From the NCBI GenBank assembly GCA_023548195.1, contig JAJHZJ010000028.1, positions 2,553,001 through 2,617,000 on the forward strand: a DNA stretch of 64,000 nt, read 5' to 3'. Below the pieces are notes generated by a model. The model was not told where the DNA came from. It was given only the letters and a program-made list of their open reading frames with translations, and ran no database searches. Shown here piece by piece: positions 30,301-35,164 of the stretch (position 1 is its first letter; every line of letters begins with the position of its first letter). Made by a program: the position numbers and the translations under genes. This DNA is from Bettongia penicillata ogilbyi (taxonomy: Eukaryota; Chordata; Mammalia; Diprotodontia; Potoroidae).

Positions 30301-31162
30301 AAGATTTGATTTTGACAGTTCAATAATTTGGAAAGCAGTTTCAATCATAGGGAAAGGGTACAAAAGATTGCAAAAATTGGAGAAGCAAATAGGAGATCAG
30401 GAAAGAAAAGCAACAAGTGTGGATGATCCTTTCTAAGAGGATGGCAGATGGCCAACTTGCTCAGTAAAGTTCTAGAGGCCCAGTCCTTAATGTGAGGTTT
30501 TAAAGAGAAACTGGCAGATAATGTCACTTGATGGCAAAAAAAAAATAAAGCTGTGGGAAGTTCTGCTATATCATTTACTAAAAAAGAAAGTTCTTTATAG
30601 TTTCAGAGCCCAAGTGCCTAATACTTACACAGTAATTTGATCCAAAGAGTACACCAGTATTTTGCAGGATTATTCTTTATATTATTGAAACAGCATTCCT
30701 ATGCAGAACTATTTTTTCTAATAATTGATATAATAGTGTTTTACCTATAGTGGTTTCTAATTCTGATTAAGATTTTAGTGTAGAAAAAAACATGAAAGTT
30801 TATGCACAGACAGCACTTGAAATTTATGTTCATGCTGTTAGTAATAACACTGCTTTTTCTACTAGATATTTTTATTATTTATTTTCATTATGATTCACTA
30901 CCATAAAAATTTCCCCCACTGAGCTCTTTGCTAAAAATGCTATTTAAGTTTTCAAAGTAATAAATATACATATATGCAAATATGTATTCAATTTTAACAA
31001 ATAAAATTACAAAGTCACCAATTTAGTAAAAATTGATCATTTCAAAGTATGCAATAATAAAGTGAAAATATGAGTTTTCAAATAAAAATACTGTTGGATT
31101 TTCTTACCCAAGAGGACATCAAATAAATCCGTTCTCTCACCATTTTCATCATCTGCTGCCAT
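270..31162 (-). CDS. CASP8AP2: CASP8AP2 (FLASH), complete coding region over nine exons
   Basis: FLASH is a nuclear scaffold of histone locus bodies. It binds Lsm11 of the U7 snRNP, recruits the histone pre-mRNA cleavage complex and binds NPAT; it was first described as a caspase-8-associated protein. Coding exons in transcript order are 31162-31108, 26562-26494, 24534-24434, 23599-23525, 22189-22074, 7846-5676, 4710-1614, 792-693 and 326-270. All junctions are GT/AG and the phases agree, giving 5,841 nt, or 1,946 residues plus stop; human FLASH is 1,982 by recollection. Visible parts are LDLY at residues 55-58, a coiled coil at about 76-138, a charged Lys/Arg/Glu/Ser region at about 150-600, a conserved basic block at about 1000-1150, IDLT motifs near residues 1666, 1720 and 1770, and a SANT/Myb-like domain at about 1890-1946. 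There is no frameshift or internal stop, so the gene looks functional. Confidence 0.96.
327..692. other. CASP8AP2 intron 9, nothing recognised
   Basis: A 366-bp AT-rich intron between the last two coding exons. I see no repeat or second gene in it. Confidence 0.6.
693..792 (-). CDS. CASP8AP2: CASP8AP2 exon 9, SANT-like domain part 1
   Basis: This 100-nt exon starts after CTCTTCAG and ends CAG|GTACCT. It encodes [19 protein letters not shown] and on to KSPNQ, the first part of the C-terminal SANT/Myb-like domain. In vertebrates and flies this domain contacts NPAT/Mxc in histone locus bodies. Phase 2 on entry and phase 0 on exit both fit the neighbouring exons. Confidence 0.93.
1015..1195 (+). 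repeat. MIR-type SINE in intron 8
   Basis: The stretch has the MIR core and 3' half in order: CTATATGACCCTGGGAAAGT, the CTCATCTGTAAAATGAAG block, GGGGATTGTTGTGAG, and a tail with TAAATGCTAGTTAAT. The rest of the intron (793-1613) has no recognised feature. Confidence 0.75.
1614..4710 (-). CDS. CASP8AP2: CASP8AP2 exon 8, largest exon
   Basis: This 3,097-nt exon encodes residues 863-1894 plus two bases. It begins with the last two bases of an Asp codon (DLVSANMVS) after TTTTTATAG and ends GEVVISWT at ACAAG|GTAAGG. It contains ELNKENQKP, an acidic DELEEGEI stretch, a conserved basic block running to [13 protein letters not shown], and the well-conserved [19 protein letters not shown]. An acidic/serine region follows, with three SUMO-interacting motifs (YIDLT, FIDLT, CIDLT) and a KKRK-type basic cluster that could be a nuclear localisation signal. 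The reading frame is intact. Confidence 0.96.
5400..5615 (-). repeat. MIR-type SINE in intron 7
   Basis: In reverse orientation it shows the MIR-related string TCATTTTATGGCTAAGGAAA followed by CTCAGGGTCACATAGCTAAT. It fills much of the short (965-bp) intron between the two giant exons; the remainder (4711-5400) is AT-rich and unremarkable. Confidence 0.7.
5676..7846 (-). CDS. CASP8AP2: CASP8AP2 exon 7, large charged exon
   Basis: This 2,171-nt exon encodes residues 139-862. It opens [10 protein letters not shown] after acceptor TTCTTAACAG and ends NSHK plus one base before GTAATT. The first half is hydrophilic, rich in Arg, Lys, Glu, Asp and Ser with many SDS, RSD and KRK strings, and is probably disordered. 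A conserved patch [18 protein letters not shown] lies near the middle. The end ([20 protein letters not shown]) is close to human FLASH. It is open throughout. Confidence 0.95.
7847..8330. other. start of intron 6, nothing recognised
   Basis: AT-rich intronic sequence. Reading frames here show no homology I recognise. Confidence 0.5.
8330..9330 (-). repeat. L2 3' fragments and a MIR fragment
   Basis: The L2 3' end reads in reverse at about 8335-8520 (GTACCTACTATG and GGAGCTCACAATCCAGGAAG). A reverse MIR fragment lies at about 8930-9075. L2-like sequence with GAAGGGTTCCTGG and TTTGAGCTGAACTCTGAAA follows at about 9120-9330. All are old and diverged, and the boundaries are approximate. Confidence 0.5.
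9430..9715 (+). repeat. L2 LINE 3' end
   Basis: It ends AACACAGTGCTCTCCTCATACT and then a GTACTCAATAAATATTTGCTGAA tail, the characteristic L2 terminus. The upstream part resembles the L2 3' UTR. No reading frame survives. Confidence 0.6.
10140..10375 (+). repeat. MIR-related SINE
   Basis: A tRNA-like head (GGTACAATGGAAAAGCCATT) is followed by CTCACCTGTAAAAGAAGGGG and TCTGAGGTCCCTTCTAGCTG, a marsupial MIR-like layout. Confidence 0.6.
10380..11100 (-). repeat. L2 internal relic
   Basis: Diverged sequence resembling reverse-oriented internal L2 (AAAAGGCCAATAAATGGTTC, GAAGTTAATGTTAATCCTTG). It is weak; an unrelated AG-rich intron stretch is possible. Confidence 0.3.
11640..12060 (+). repeat. 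L1 3'-end relic
   Basis: A degenerate copy of the L1 ORF2 end and 3' UTR, recognised by CACTGCTCAAACTTTACCCT, the ACAACTTCATTTGTACTAGC block and AATGTAATGAAATCTTTCAC. No open frame remains. Confidence 0.45.
12151..13738 (+). mobile_element. older HAL1 element, internally deleted
   Basis: It starts with the degenerate 5' motif GGCAGAGCCAAAATGAAGGA and runs straight from 5' UTR into the ORF1 C-terminal region (TTYPAKL-like, about 12,480-12,700). It continues through a HAL1 3' UTR and ends AAATAAATTATATTAAG. An 11-bp target-site duplication AAAGAAATTCA flanks it at 12140-12150 and 13739-13749. The coiled-coil part of ORF1 is missing and there is no ORF2. A TG microsatellite lies at 12840-12930. 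It is antisense to CASP8AP2. Confidence 0.75.
13750..14575. other. intron stretch, nothing recognised
   Basis: AT-rich sequence with no repeat family or gene I can name. The short reading frames lack recognisable homology. Confidence 0.45.
14580..15215 (+). repeat. L1 ORF2 relic and L1 5'-UTR-like piece
   Basis: The first part (to about 14,930) resembles degenerate L1 ORF2 (AGAAATCAGTTTCAGACCAAC, ATAATAGGTCACATCATAAA). The second part (14,960-15,215) resembles an L1 5' UTR (CTACAATTCTGCCACTTTGA, TTTCCCTGGACCAGACCAC). Both are broken. Confidence 0.4.
15220..15925 (-). mobile_element. RTE LINE, 3' fragment
   Basis: In reverse orientation it encodes the end of an RTE reverse transcriptase protein ([59 protein letters not shown]), broken by stops. 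It ends in the RTE 3' tail, seen as GTTGGTTGTTGTCCGTTTTT at 15229. It is 5'-truncated and antisense to the RTE copies at 50.7 and 62.5 kb. Confidence 0.8.
16040..16500. repeat. two L1/HAL1 ORF1 relics, head to head
   Basis: From about 16,040 to 16,300 there is a plus-strand ORF1 C-terminus (GTATCCAGAAAGAAGCAGTT, then AATACCAAGAATAACTTACT). From about 16,305 to 16,500 a minus-strand ORF1 segment matches the coiled-coil part of the HAL1 ORF1s (TGAGCTATTTCATATTTTCT). Both are degenerate. Confidence 0.5.
16555..17560 (+). repeat. L1 3'-end relic
   Basis: Degenerate L1 3' sequence, best seen at 17,130-17,290 (GTGTGCATCAATTAGAGAAT, GAATGTAATAAAATATTTCA, ACAAAATGAAGTAGGCAAAA). No frame is open. The young HAL1 element begins immediately after it. 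Confidence 0.45.
17590..20566 (-). mobile_element. full-length young HAL1 (half-L1) retrotransposon, copy 1
   Basis: The element reads in the CASP8AP2 sense direction. It starts GGGGGCGGAGCCAAGATGGC with a YY1-type CAAGATGGCGG. It continues with a GC-rich 5' region of three tandem monomers of about 80 bp (20080-19838), an intact ORF1 (19709-18606) and about 1 kb of 3' UTR with a G-rich purine tract and a TG/CA tract, and ends in an A/T-rich tail of AAATAAATAAAT type. The 15-bp direct repeats TAAAGCAAATTTTAT at 17575-17589 and 20567-20581 are a perfect target-site duplication. No ORF2 is present and no part looks deleted, because copy 2 has the same layout. HAL1s are known to need L1 ORF2p in trans. 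Confidence 0.9.
18606..19709 (-). CDS. HAL1 ORF1 protein (L1 ORF1p-like), copy 1, intact
   Basis: An RNA-binding chaperone-like protein of 367 residues starting [20 protein letters not shown]. There is a short acidic N-terminal part, a coiled coil at about 60-195 (heptads in [20 protein letters not shown]), an RRM-like domain from about 200 ([13 protein letters not shown]), and a C-terminal domain with [35 protein letters not shown] and RITYPAILS. The last motif is normally PAKLS (and is in copy 2), so a conserved Lys has become Ile. The length is within the L1 ORF1p range. A reverse transcriptase frame does not follow. Confidence 0.9.
   Translation of the reverse strand: MPRKGKKNKTLESFFQQMQMIPTFGSDDEDVSLPSGKDVEGGASVPQTPQGVGGRWAQALEELKKDFEKQVRQVEEKLGREMSEMQEKYEKRVNTLVKETQKNVEEINPLKNRLTQLGKEVQKANEEKNAFKSRMSQMEKEAQKLTEFDSSLKIRMEQIESNDFMRNQEITKQNQKNEKMEENVKYLMGKTTDLENRSRRDNLKIMGLPESHDQKKSLDIIFHEIIEENCPDILGPEGKISIERIHRSPPERDPKRETPRNIVAKFQNSQLKEKILQAARKKQFQYCGNTIRITQDLAASTLRDRRVWNRIFQKSKELGLKPRITYPAILSIILQGKIWSFNETEDFQSFLMKKPELKRKFDFQTQE
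20570..22073. other. end of intron 6: MIR-type SINE, then nothing recognised
   Basis: A plus-strand MIR-type SINE occupies about 20,790-21,075 (CTGACTGGCTTTCTGTCCCTGG, TAATGGGTAAAATGGAGATT, TATCATTATC). From 21,080 to the exon at 22,074 I see only AT-rich intron. Confidence 0.5.
22074..22189 (-). CDS. CASP8AP2: CASP8AP2 exon 6, coiled coil
   Basis: This 116-nt exon encodes residues 101-138, starting [20 protein letters not shown] and ending with DEEINSLHQ and the first two bases of the next Arg codon. It completes the N-terminal coiled coil. The acceptor is TTATGTAG and the donor AAAG|GTAAAA. The next intron (about 14.2 kb) contains the first young HAL1 element. Confidence 0.94.
22790..23400 (-). 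repeat. L2 LINE 3' end with an expanded microsatellite
   Basis: Reverse-oriented L2 begins at its 3' end (TTTATTCCATGTCTACTATG, GGAGATACAAAAACAAG) and continues through the 3' UTR to GAGCAAGTGAATGATATGGT. An AT/GT microsatellite (about 22,925-23,005) has grown inside it. Confidence 0.65.
23525..23599 (-). CDS. CASP8AP2: CASP8AP2 exon 5, coiled coil
   Basis: This exon has 25 whole codons (residues 76-100), starting [20 protein letters not shown], with heptad-like Leu/Ile spacing. It is the first part of the N-terminal coiled coil that binds Lsm11. The acceptor is TTTTACAG and the donor CAG|GTGCAC. Confidence 0.94.
24025..24260 (+). repeat. MIR-type SINE
   Basis: ACATGGTATAGTGAACAAGC head, GATCCTAGGCAAGTTACTTA and AACCTCTCAGTGCTCCAGG in MIR order, in intron 4. 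Confidence 0.65.
24434..24534 (-). CDS. CASP8AP2: CASP8AP2 exon 4, LDLY motif
   Basis: This 101-nt exon encodes residues 42-75, including [16 protein letters not shown]. The LDLY tetrapeptide falls at residues 55-58, the same numbering as human FLASH as I recall it. It is needed there to recruit the histone pre-mRNA cleavage complex. The acceptor is TTTCAG. The donor GAC|GTATGC is weaker than the others but keeps phase 0. Confidence 0.94.
24600..25140 (+). repeat. MIR fragment and Mar1-like SINE
   Basis: A short MIR-like piece (24,600-24,680) is followed by a marsupial tRNA-derived SINE at about 24,910-25,135. The SINE has the CAGCTAGATGACACAGTGGA head, GTTAGCTGTGTGACACTTAA, CAAAATGAGCTGGAGAAAGA, and ends TCACAAAGAACTGGACATTA. 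A CA/TG microsatellite follows at 25,138-25,175. Confidence 0.7.
25690..26440 (+). repeat. L1 3'-end relics
   Basis: Degenerate L1 3' sequences at 25,690-26,210 (TTTACAGCAATTCTTTTCAT, GTGTCCGTCAATTGGAAACT, AACGTAATGGAATACTACTG) and a second piece at about 26,270-26,400 (GATGATTTCAGAAAATCCTG). Both are non-coding, in intron 3. Confidence 0.6.
26494..26562 (-). CDS. CASP8AP2: CASP8AP2 exon 3
   Basis: This 69-nt exon encodes residues 19-41 and starts [19 protein letters not shown], close to the human N-terminus. The acceptor is TTCTTGTAG and the donor ACTG|GTAAGT. Both flanking introns are phase 1. Confidence 0.93.
26563..27345. other. intron 2, nothing recognised
   Basis: AT-rich sequence upstream of exon 3 without a recognisable repeat or frame. 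Confidence 0.45.
27350..27800 (+). repeat. L1 3'-end relic
   Basis: Degenerate L1 3' UTR: GCGAAGAACTGGAAACGATG, GAATGTAATGGAATAGTATT, AGTAAGCAGAACCAGGAAAA. No frame is open. The following 500 bp to the L2 copies hold nothing I recognise. Confidence 0.55.
28310..30545 (-). mobile_element. two L2 LINE copies in series
   Basis: The first reverse L2 spans about 28,310-28,895, starting at the 3' end (TTTATTGAGTGCCTACTATG). A second L2 3' end appears at about 28,955 (AAGCATTTGTTAAGCACTTA) and extends into internal L2 sequence to about 30,545. There the reverse strand encodes CR1/L2-type reverse-transcriptase remnants. All frames are broken. Confidence 0.6.
30546..31107. other. intron 2 edge, nothing recognised
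   Basis: AT-rich sequence just downstream of exon 2, with no repeat or frame I can identify. Confidence 0.45.
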
Positions 31163-31190
31163 GACGCTAATCACCTGTGATGTTCCCCAT
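31108..31190 (-). CDS. CASP8AP2: CASP8AP2 exon 2 with start codon
   Basis: The exon follows an acceptor ending ATTATAG at 31191. It holds 28 nt of 5' UTR, then ATG at 31162-31160, and ends at 31108 before GTAAGA. It encodes [18 protein letters not shown] plus one base. The ATG has G at both -3 and +4, a good Kozak context, and the MAADD start matches human FLASH as I recall it. The 28-nt leader opens with a separate ATG that gives a 7-codon upstream ORF ending TAG. Confidence 0.93.
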
Positions 31191-31931
31191 CTATAATTGT
31201 TTAAGAACATATTTTAAACGATGAAATTATTTTTTCACAAGTCAGGAAATATAATTTTTTAAGTTTCATATGGCAGACAATTTCAAAAATTTAAATTAAG
31301 GAAGCACTTAAACCACCTGACACCACCATCCAACCCACACCAAATCACTAATTACATCTAAAATAAAATCATACTTTTTGAGTAGCACCTCATCTTTTAT
31401 GGACAAAGGACAAAATTGAGGGAGATGTACTACTGTTAAATTTGACAATATTCTTAAGACTTCCAAATAGTAATAATAATACACATCTATATTAAACTTT
31501 ACTACAAGTACTATACAAATGTGTAAATAGACAGTACATAAATGCTTTTGCAAAAGAATATTAACAAAGATATCAGCACCACAATGCAATGAATAGCCAC
31601 AATTCCAAAGAACTCATAATGAAATATGCTACCCACAACTCCTGGAAGGTAACAGTCTCAGGGGAACCGAATGAGACACACTTTTTGGATATGGTCAAAT
31701 AAAGGAATTTGCTTTGCTTAACACCATGTGTATTTGTTATTTTTTTTCCTCCAATGCAGAAGGAATAACGTGAAAAAGAAAAACAATTTTAACAGAAAAA
31801 AAGTTAAAACAGGAGGGGAAAAGAAACTGCAAATGTTCCAAAATGTAATATGAAATTCAAAAATTATCACTATGGAAACACTTTATGAAATTACAAGTTT
31901 ATGATCGTTAACTGTATGTTTCCCTCCATTC
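31191..31931. other. start of intron 1, nothing recognised
   Basis: AT-rich intron between exon 2 and the second young HAL1. A block at about 31,650-31,740 (ACCGAATGAGACACACTTTT) looks repeat-like but I cannot name it. Confidence 0.4.
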
Positions 31932-31945
31932 TATCCTCTTTTTTT

Positions 31946-34922
31946 TTTTTTTTATTATTAAATTTATTTATTTATTTAGCTTTTTACATTCATTTTCACA
32001 AATTTTTGGGTTCCAAATTTTCTCCCCTTTTCTCCCCTCCCCACCCCAATACCCCAAGCAATCTAATTTTCCCTATTTCCAATCTGTCCTCTCTTCTGTC
32101 ATCCCTCCCTTTCCTTGTCTCTATCTTCTCTTTTCTCCTGTAGGGCCAGATGACTTTCTATTCCTCATTAACTGTATGTCTTCTTTCCTAGTTGCAACAA
32201 CAATACTAAACAACTGTTCCTAAAACTTTGAGTTCCAAATTCTCCCCATCCCTCCCTCCCCACCCATTCCCTTTGGTACGGCAGGCAATTCATTATAGGC
32301 CATATCTGTGTAGCTTTGCAAATGACCTTCCTGATAGTCGTGTTGTGTAAGACTAACTGAACTGCCATCCCTCCTAACCTGCCCCTCATTGTTTCTCTTC
32401 TGTCCTTTGATCCTGTCCCTCCCCAAGTGTTGACTTTCAATTACTCCCTCCTCCCTTTGCCCTCCCTTCCATCATCCCCCCCCAATATCTCCTTCTCCCC
32501 CGCTTTCTTATACTGTAAGATAGGTTTTCATACCAAAATGAGTGTGCATTTCACTCCTTCGTTTAGTCAAATGTTATGAGGGGAAACTTTTGTTTGTTTG
32601 TTTGTTTGTTTTTCCTCAGCTCTCCTCTTTTTCCCTCCACTAAAAACATCTCCTACTTGCCTCTTAAATGACATATAGTTACCCCCTTCCATTTCCCCCT
32701 CTTTCCTCTCACTACATTTTCTCTCTCACCATTTACCTTAATTTCTTTTAAGGTATGGTCCCCATCCTATTCAGTTCAATCTGTGCTCTCTGTCTCTGCA
32801 TGTGAATGCATGTGTGTATGTGTGTGCATGCGTGTACATGTGTATGTGTGGTCCCACCAACCACCCAGAAACTGAAAAGTTTTAAGAGTTAGAAATATTG
32901 TCCTTCCCTGTACGAATGCAAACAGTTCGTTTCTGGTAGGTCCCTTAATACTTCTCCTTGCTGTTTACTTTTGCATGCTTCCTCTCATTCTTGTGTTTGA
33001 AAGTCAAATTTTCTTTTCAGCTCTGGTCTTTTCATTAAGAATGATTGAAAGTCCTCTGTTTCATTGAAAGACCATATTTTCCCTTGAAGTATTATACTCA
33101 GTTTAGCTGGGTAGGTGATTCTTGGTTTGAGTCCTAGTTCCTTTGCCTTCTGGAATATCCTATTCCACGCCCTTCGATCCCTTAATGTAGAAGCTGCTAG
33201 ATCTTGGGTTATCCTGATTGCATTTCCACAGTACTGGAATTGTTTCTTTCTAGCTGCTTGCAAGATTTTTTCCTTGAGCTGGGAGTTCTGGAATTTGGCC
33301 ACAATGTTCCTAGGAGTTTCTCTTTTTGGATCTCTTTCAGGTGGTGATCGATGGATTCTTTCAATACTTATTTTGCCCTCTGGTCCTAGAATGTCAGGGC
33401 AGTTTTCCTTGATAATTTCATGCAAGACGATGTCTAGGCTCTTTTTTTGATCATGGCTTTTAGGTAGTCCCATAATTTTTAAGTTGTCTCTCCTGGATCT
33501 ATTTTCCAGGTCAGTTGTTTTTCCCATGAGATATTTCACATTCTCTTCCATTTTATCGTTCTTTTGGTTTTGTTTGGTGATTTCTTGGTTTCTCATAAAG
33601 TCATTAGACTCCATCTGTTCCATTCTAATTTTGAGAGAACTATTAAATTCAATGAGCTTTTGAGCCTCTTTTTCCATTTGGCTCATTCTGCTTTTGAATG
33701 CATTCTTCTCCTCATTGGCTTTTTGAACCTCTTTTGCCAATTGAGTGAGCCTATTTTTCAAGGTGTTAATTTCCTCAGCATTTTTTTGGGTCTCCTTTAC
33801 CAAGATATTGACCTTTTTTTCATACTCTTCTTGCATCTTTGTCATTTCTCTTCCCAGTCTTTCCTCCACCTGTCTAACTTGCTTTTCAAAATCCTTTTTG
33901 AGCTCTTCCAGGGCCTGGGCCCACCCACCACCCCACTGGGGTGTCTGGGGTACTGAGGCCCCGCCCTCCACATCTTTCCCTGATGGGAAAAATACGTTCT
34001 CGTCCTCCCCATCAGATCCAAATGTCGGGATCATTTGCATTTGTTGGAAAAAACTCTCTAAAGTCTTATTTTTCTTCCCCTTTCTAGGCATTTTCCCAGC
34101 CAGTTACTTGACTTCTGAGATTCCTTTCCACCTCCACCTGGATCCGCCCAGCTAGTGCTTGGCCTCTGAGATTCAAATGCGCTTTCCCGCGGCAAGCTTT
34201 AGTTCTGGCGCAGGGGTGGGGCCAGGGCCGCCTTCTAATCTTGGGCCCTCAGGGGCTTCCTGCAGAGACTTTCAGGAACGGAGCGGGTGGGGGTGGGGGG
34301 GTCCCGCCTGCTGTGCTCAGCTCCCTTGGGGGTTTTATTCAGAGGCGTTCAGCAGTAGAGCAGGGTGGGGGCAGGGCCGTCTCCCCTGCTCGGCTCCCTC
34401 AGGTTGGAAAGACCTTCAGTATTGAAGATCCTACCTGCTGCTGGGGGATTCCTGAGTCCCGGGCCGTTGCCGCCTCAGCCGCCCGCCCACGCCTCTGCCT
34501 CCGCCGCTTCCTGCCCCCGTCTCTGCCGCAGCCGCTTCCTCCCGAGGGGGCCCGAGTTACGGAGGCACTCCGCTCCCCTCCCCTATCGCAGCCTTCTTTC
34601 TTACTGACCTGTAGCTTCTGTGGGCGGAGGGACTTTCCCGGCTGCCGGAGCTTCCCCCGGAGCTTTCCTCTCAGAAGTCTGCTGGGTCAGCTTCTCTGGG
34701 TCACGGCCAGGGGTGGGGATGGGGTCCGCTTTCCGGAGTGCGAAGGACCCCGGGGACGGCTCTCCAGGGTTCAGTGGAACGGAAATCTCTTCCCCTATGT
34801 TTATGCACCCCCTGCAGAGATTCAGAATTTATGGGGATCTCCTTTTACCTCAATTCCATGTGTTGTGGGCTCGGAGCTCGTAAATGTGCGTCCTGCTACT
34901 CCGCCATCTTGGCTCCGCCCCC
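31946..34922 (-). mobile_element. full-length young HAL1 retrotransposon, copy 2
   Basis: It has the same layout and orientation as copy 1: a YY1-type start (GGCGGAGCCAAGATGGCGGA), a GC-rich 5' region with three tandem monomers (about 34,430-34,205), intact ORF1 (34091-32985), a 3' UTR with G-rich and TG tracts, and an A/T-rich tail. The target-site duplication TATCCTCTTTTTTT (14 bp) is at 31932-31945 and 34923-34936. It lies in intron 1 of CASP8AP2, sense to the gene and upstream of the start codon. Confidence 0.9.
32985..34091 (-). CDS. HAL1 ORF1 protein, copy 2, intact
   Basis: This protein has 368 residues with the same domain order as copy 1: [10 protein letters not shown] start, coiled coil ([20 protein letters not shown]), RRM-like [13 protein letters not shown], and a C-terminal domain ending [12 protein letters not shown] and [10 protein letters not shown]. 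By eye about 25 residues differ from copy 1, including a short length difference near residue 27, so these are separate insertions from related source copies. It keeps the PAKL lysine and is the better candidate for a working ORF1p. Expression is unknown. Confidence 0.9.
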   Translation of the reverse strand: MPRKGKKNKTLESFFQQMQMIPTFGSDGEDENVFFPSGKDVEGGASVPQTPQWGGGWAQALEELKKDFEKQVRQVEERLGREMTKMQEEYEKKVNILVKETQKNAEEINTLKNRLTQLAKEVQKANEEKNAFKSRMSQMEKEAQKLIEFNSSLKIRMEQMESNDFMRNQEITKQNQKNDKMEENVKYLMGKTTDLENRSRRDNLKIMGLPKSHDQKKSLDIVLHEIIKENCPDILGPEGKISIERIHRSPPERDPKRETPRNIVAKFQNSQLKEKILQAARKKQFQYCGNAIRITQDLAASTLRDRRAWNRIFQKAKELGLKPRITYPAKLSIILQGKIWSFNETEDFQSFLMKRPELKRKFDFQTQE

Positions 34923-35164
34923 TATCCTCTTTTTTTCTCCTTACATTCACTGCCACTCTTTATAAAGAACTGACACTGTGTACTCAACAACAATAGGCAA
35001 CTGGAAGAAGTTTCTCTAATAAGGATCACATTTTCACAACACAGCAGAAACTGATTCAAATTTACAAGAATGAGAGTCATTCCCAATTAGTCAAAGGATA
35101 AGAATTAGTAGTTTTCCTATGGAAAATATTTCACATCAATAATCATTAGAGAAGTAATAATGCC

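Noticed and set aside
31946..34922. Reading the HAL1 copies as L1 elements that lost ORF2 by deletion
   Set aside because: Two young and two older copies share the same direct passage from ORF1 to this 3' UTR, so it is a family structure.
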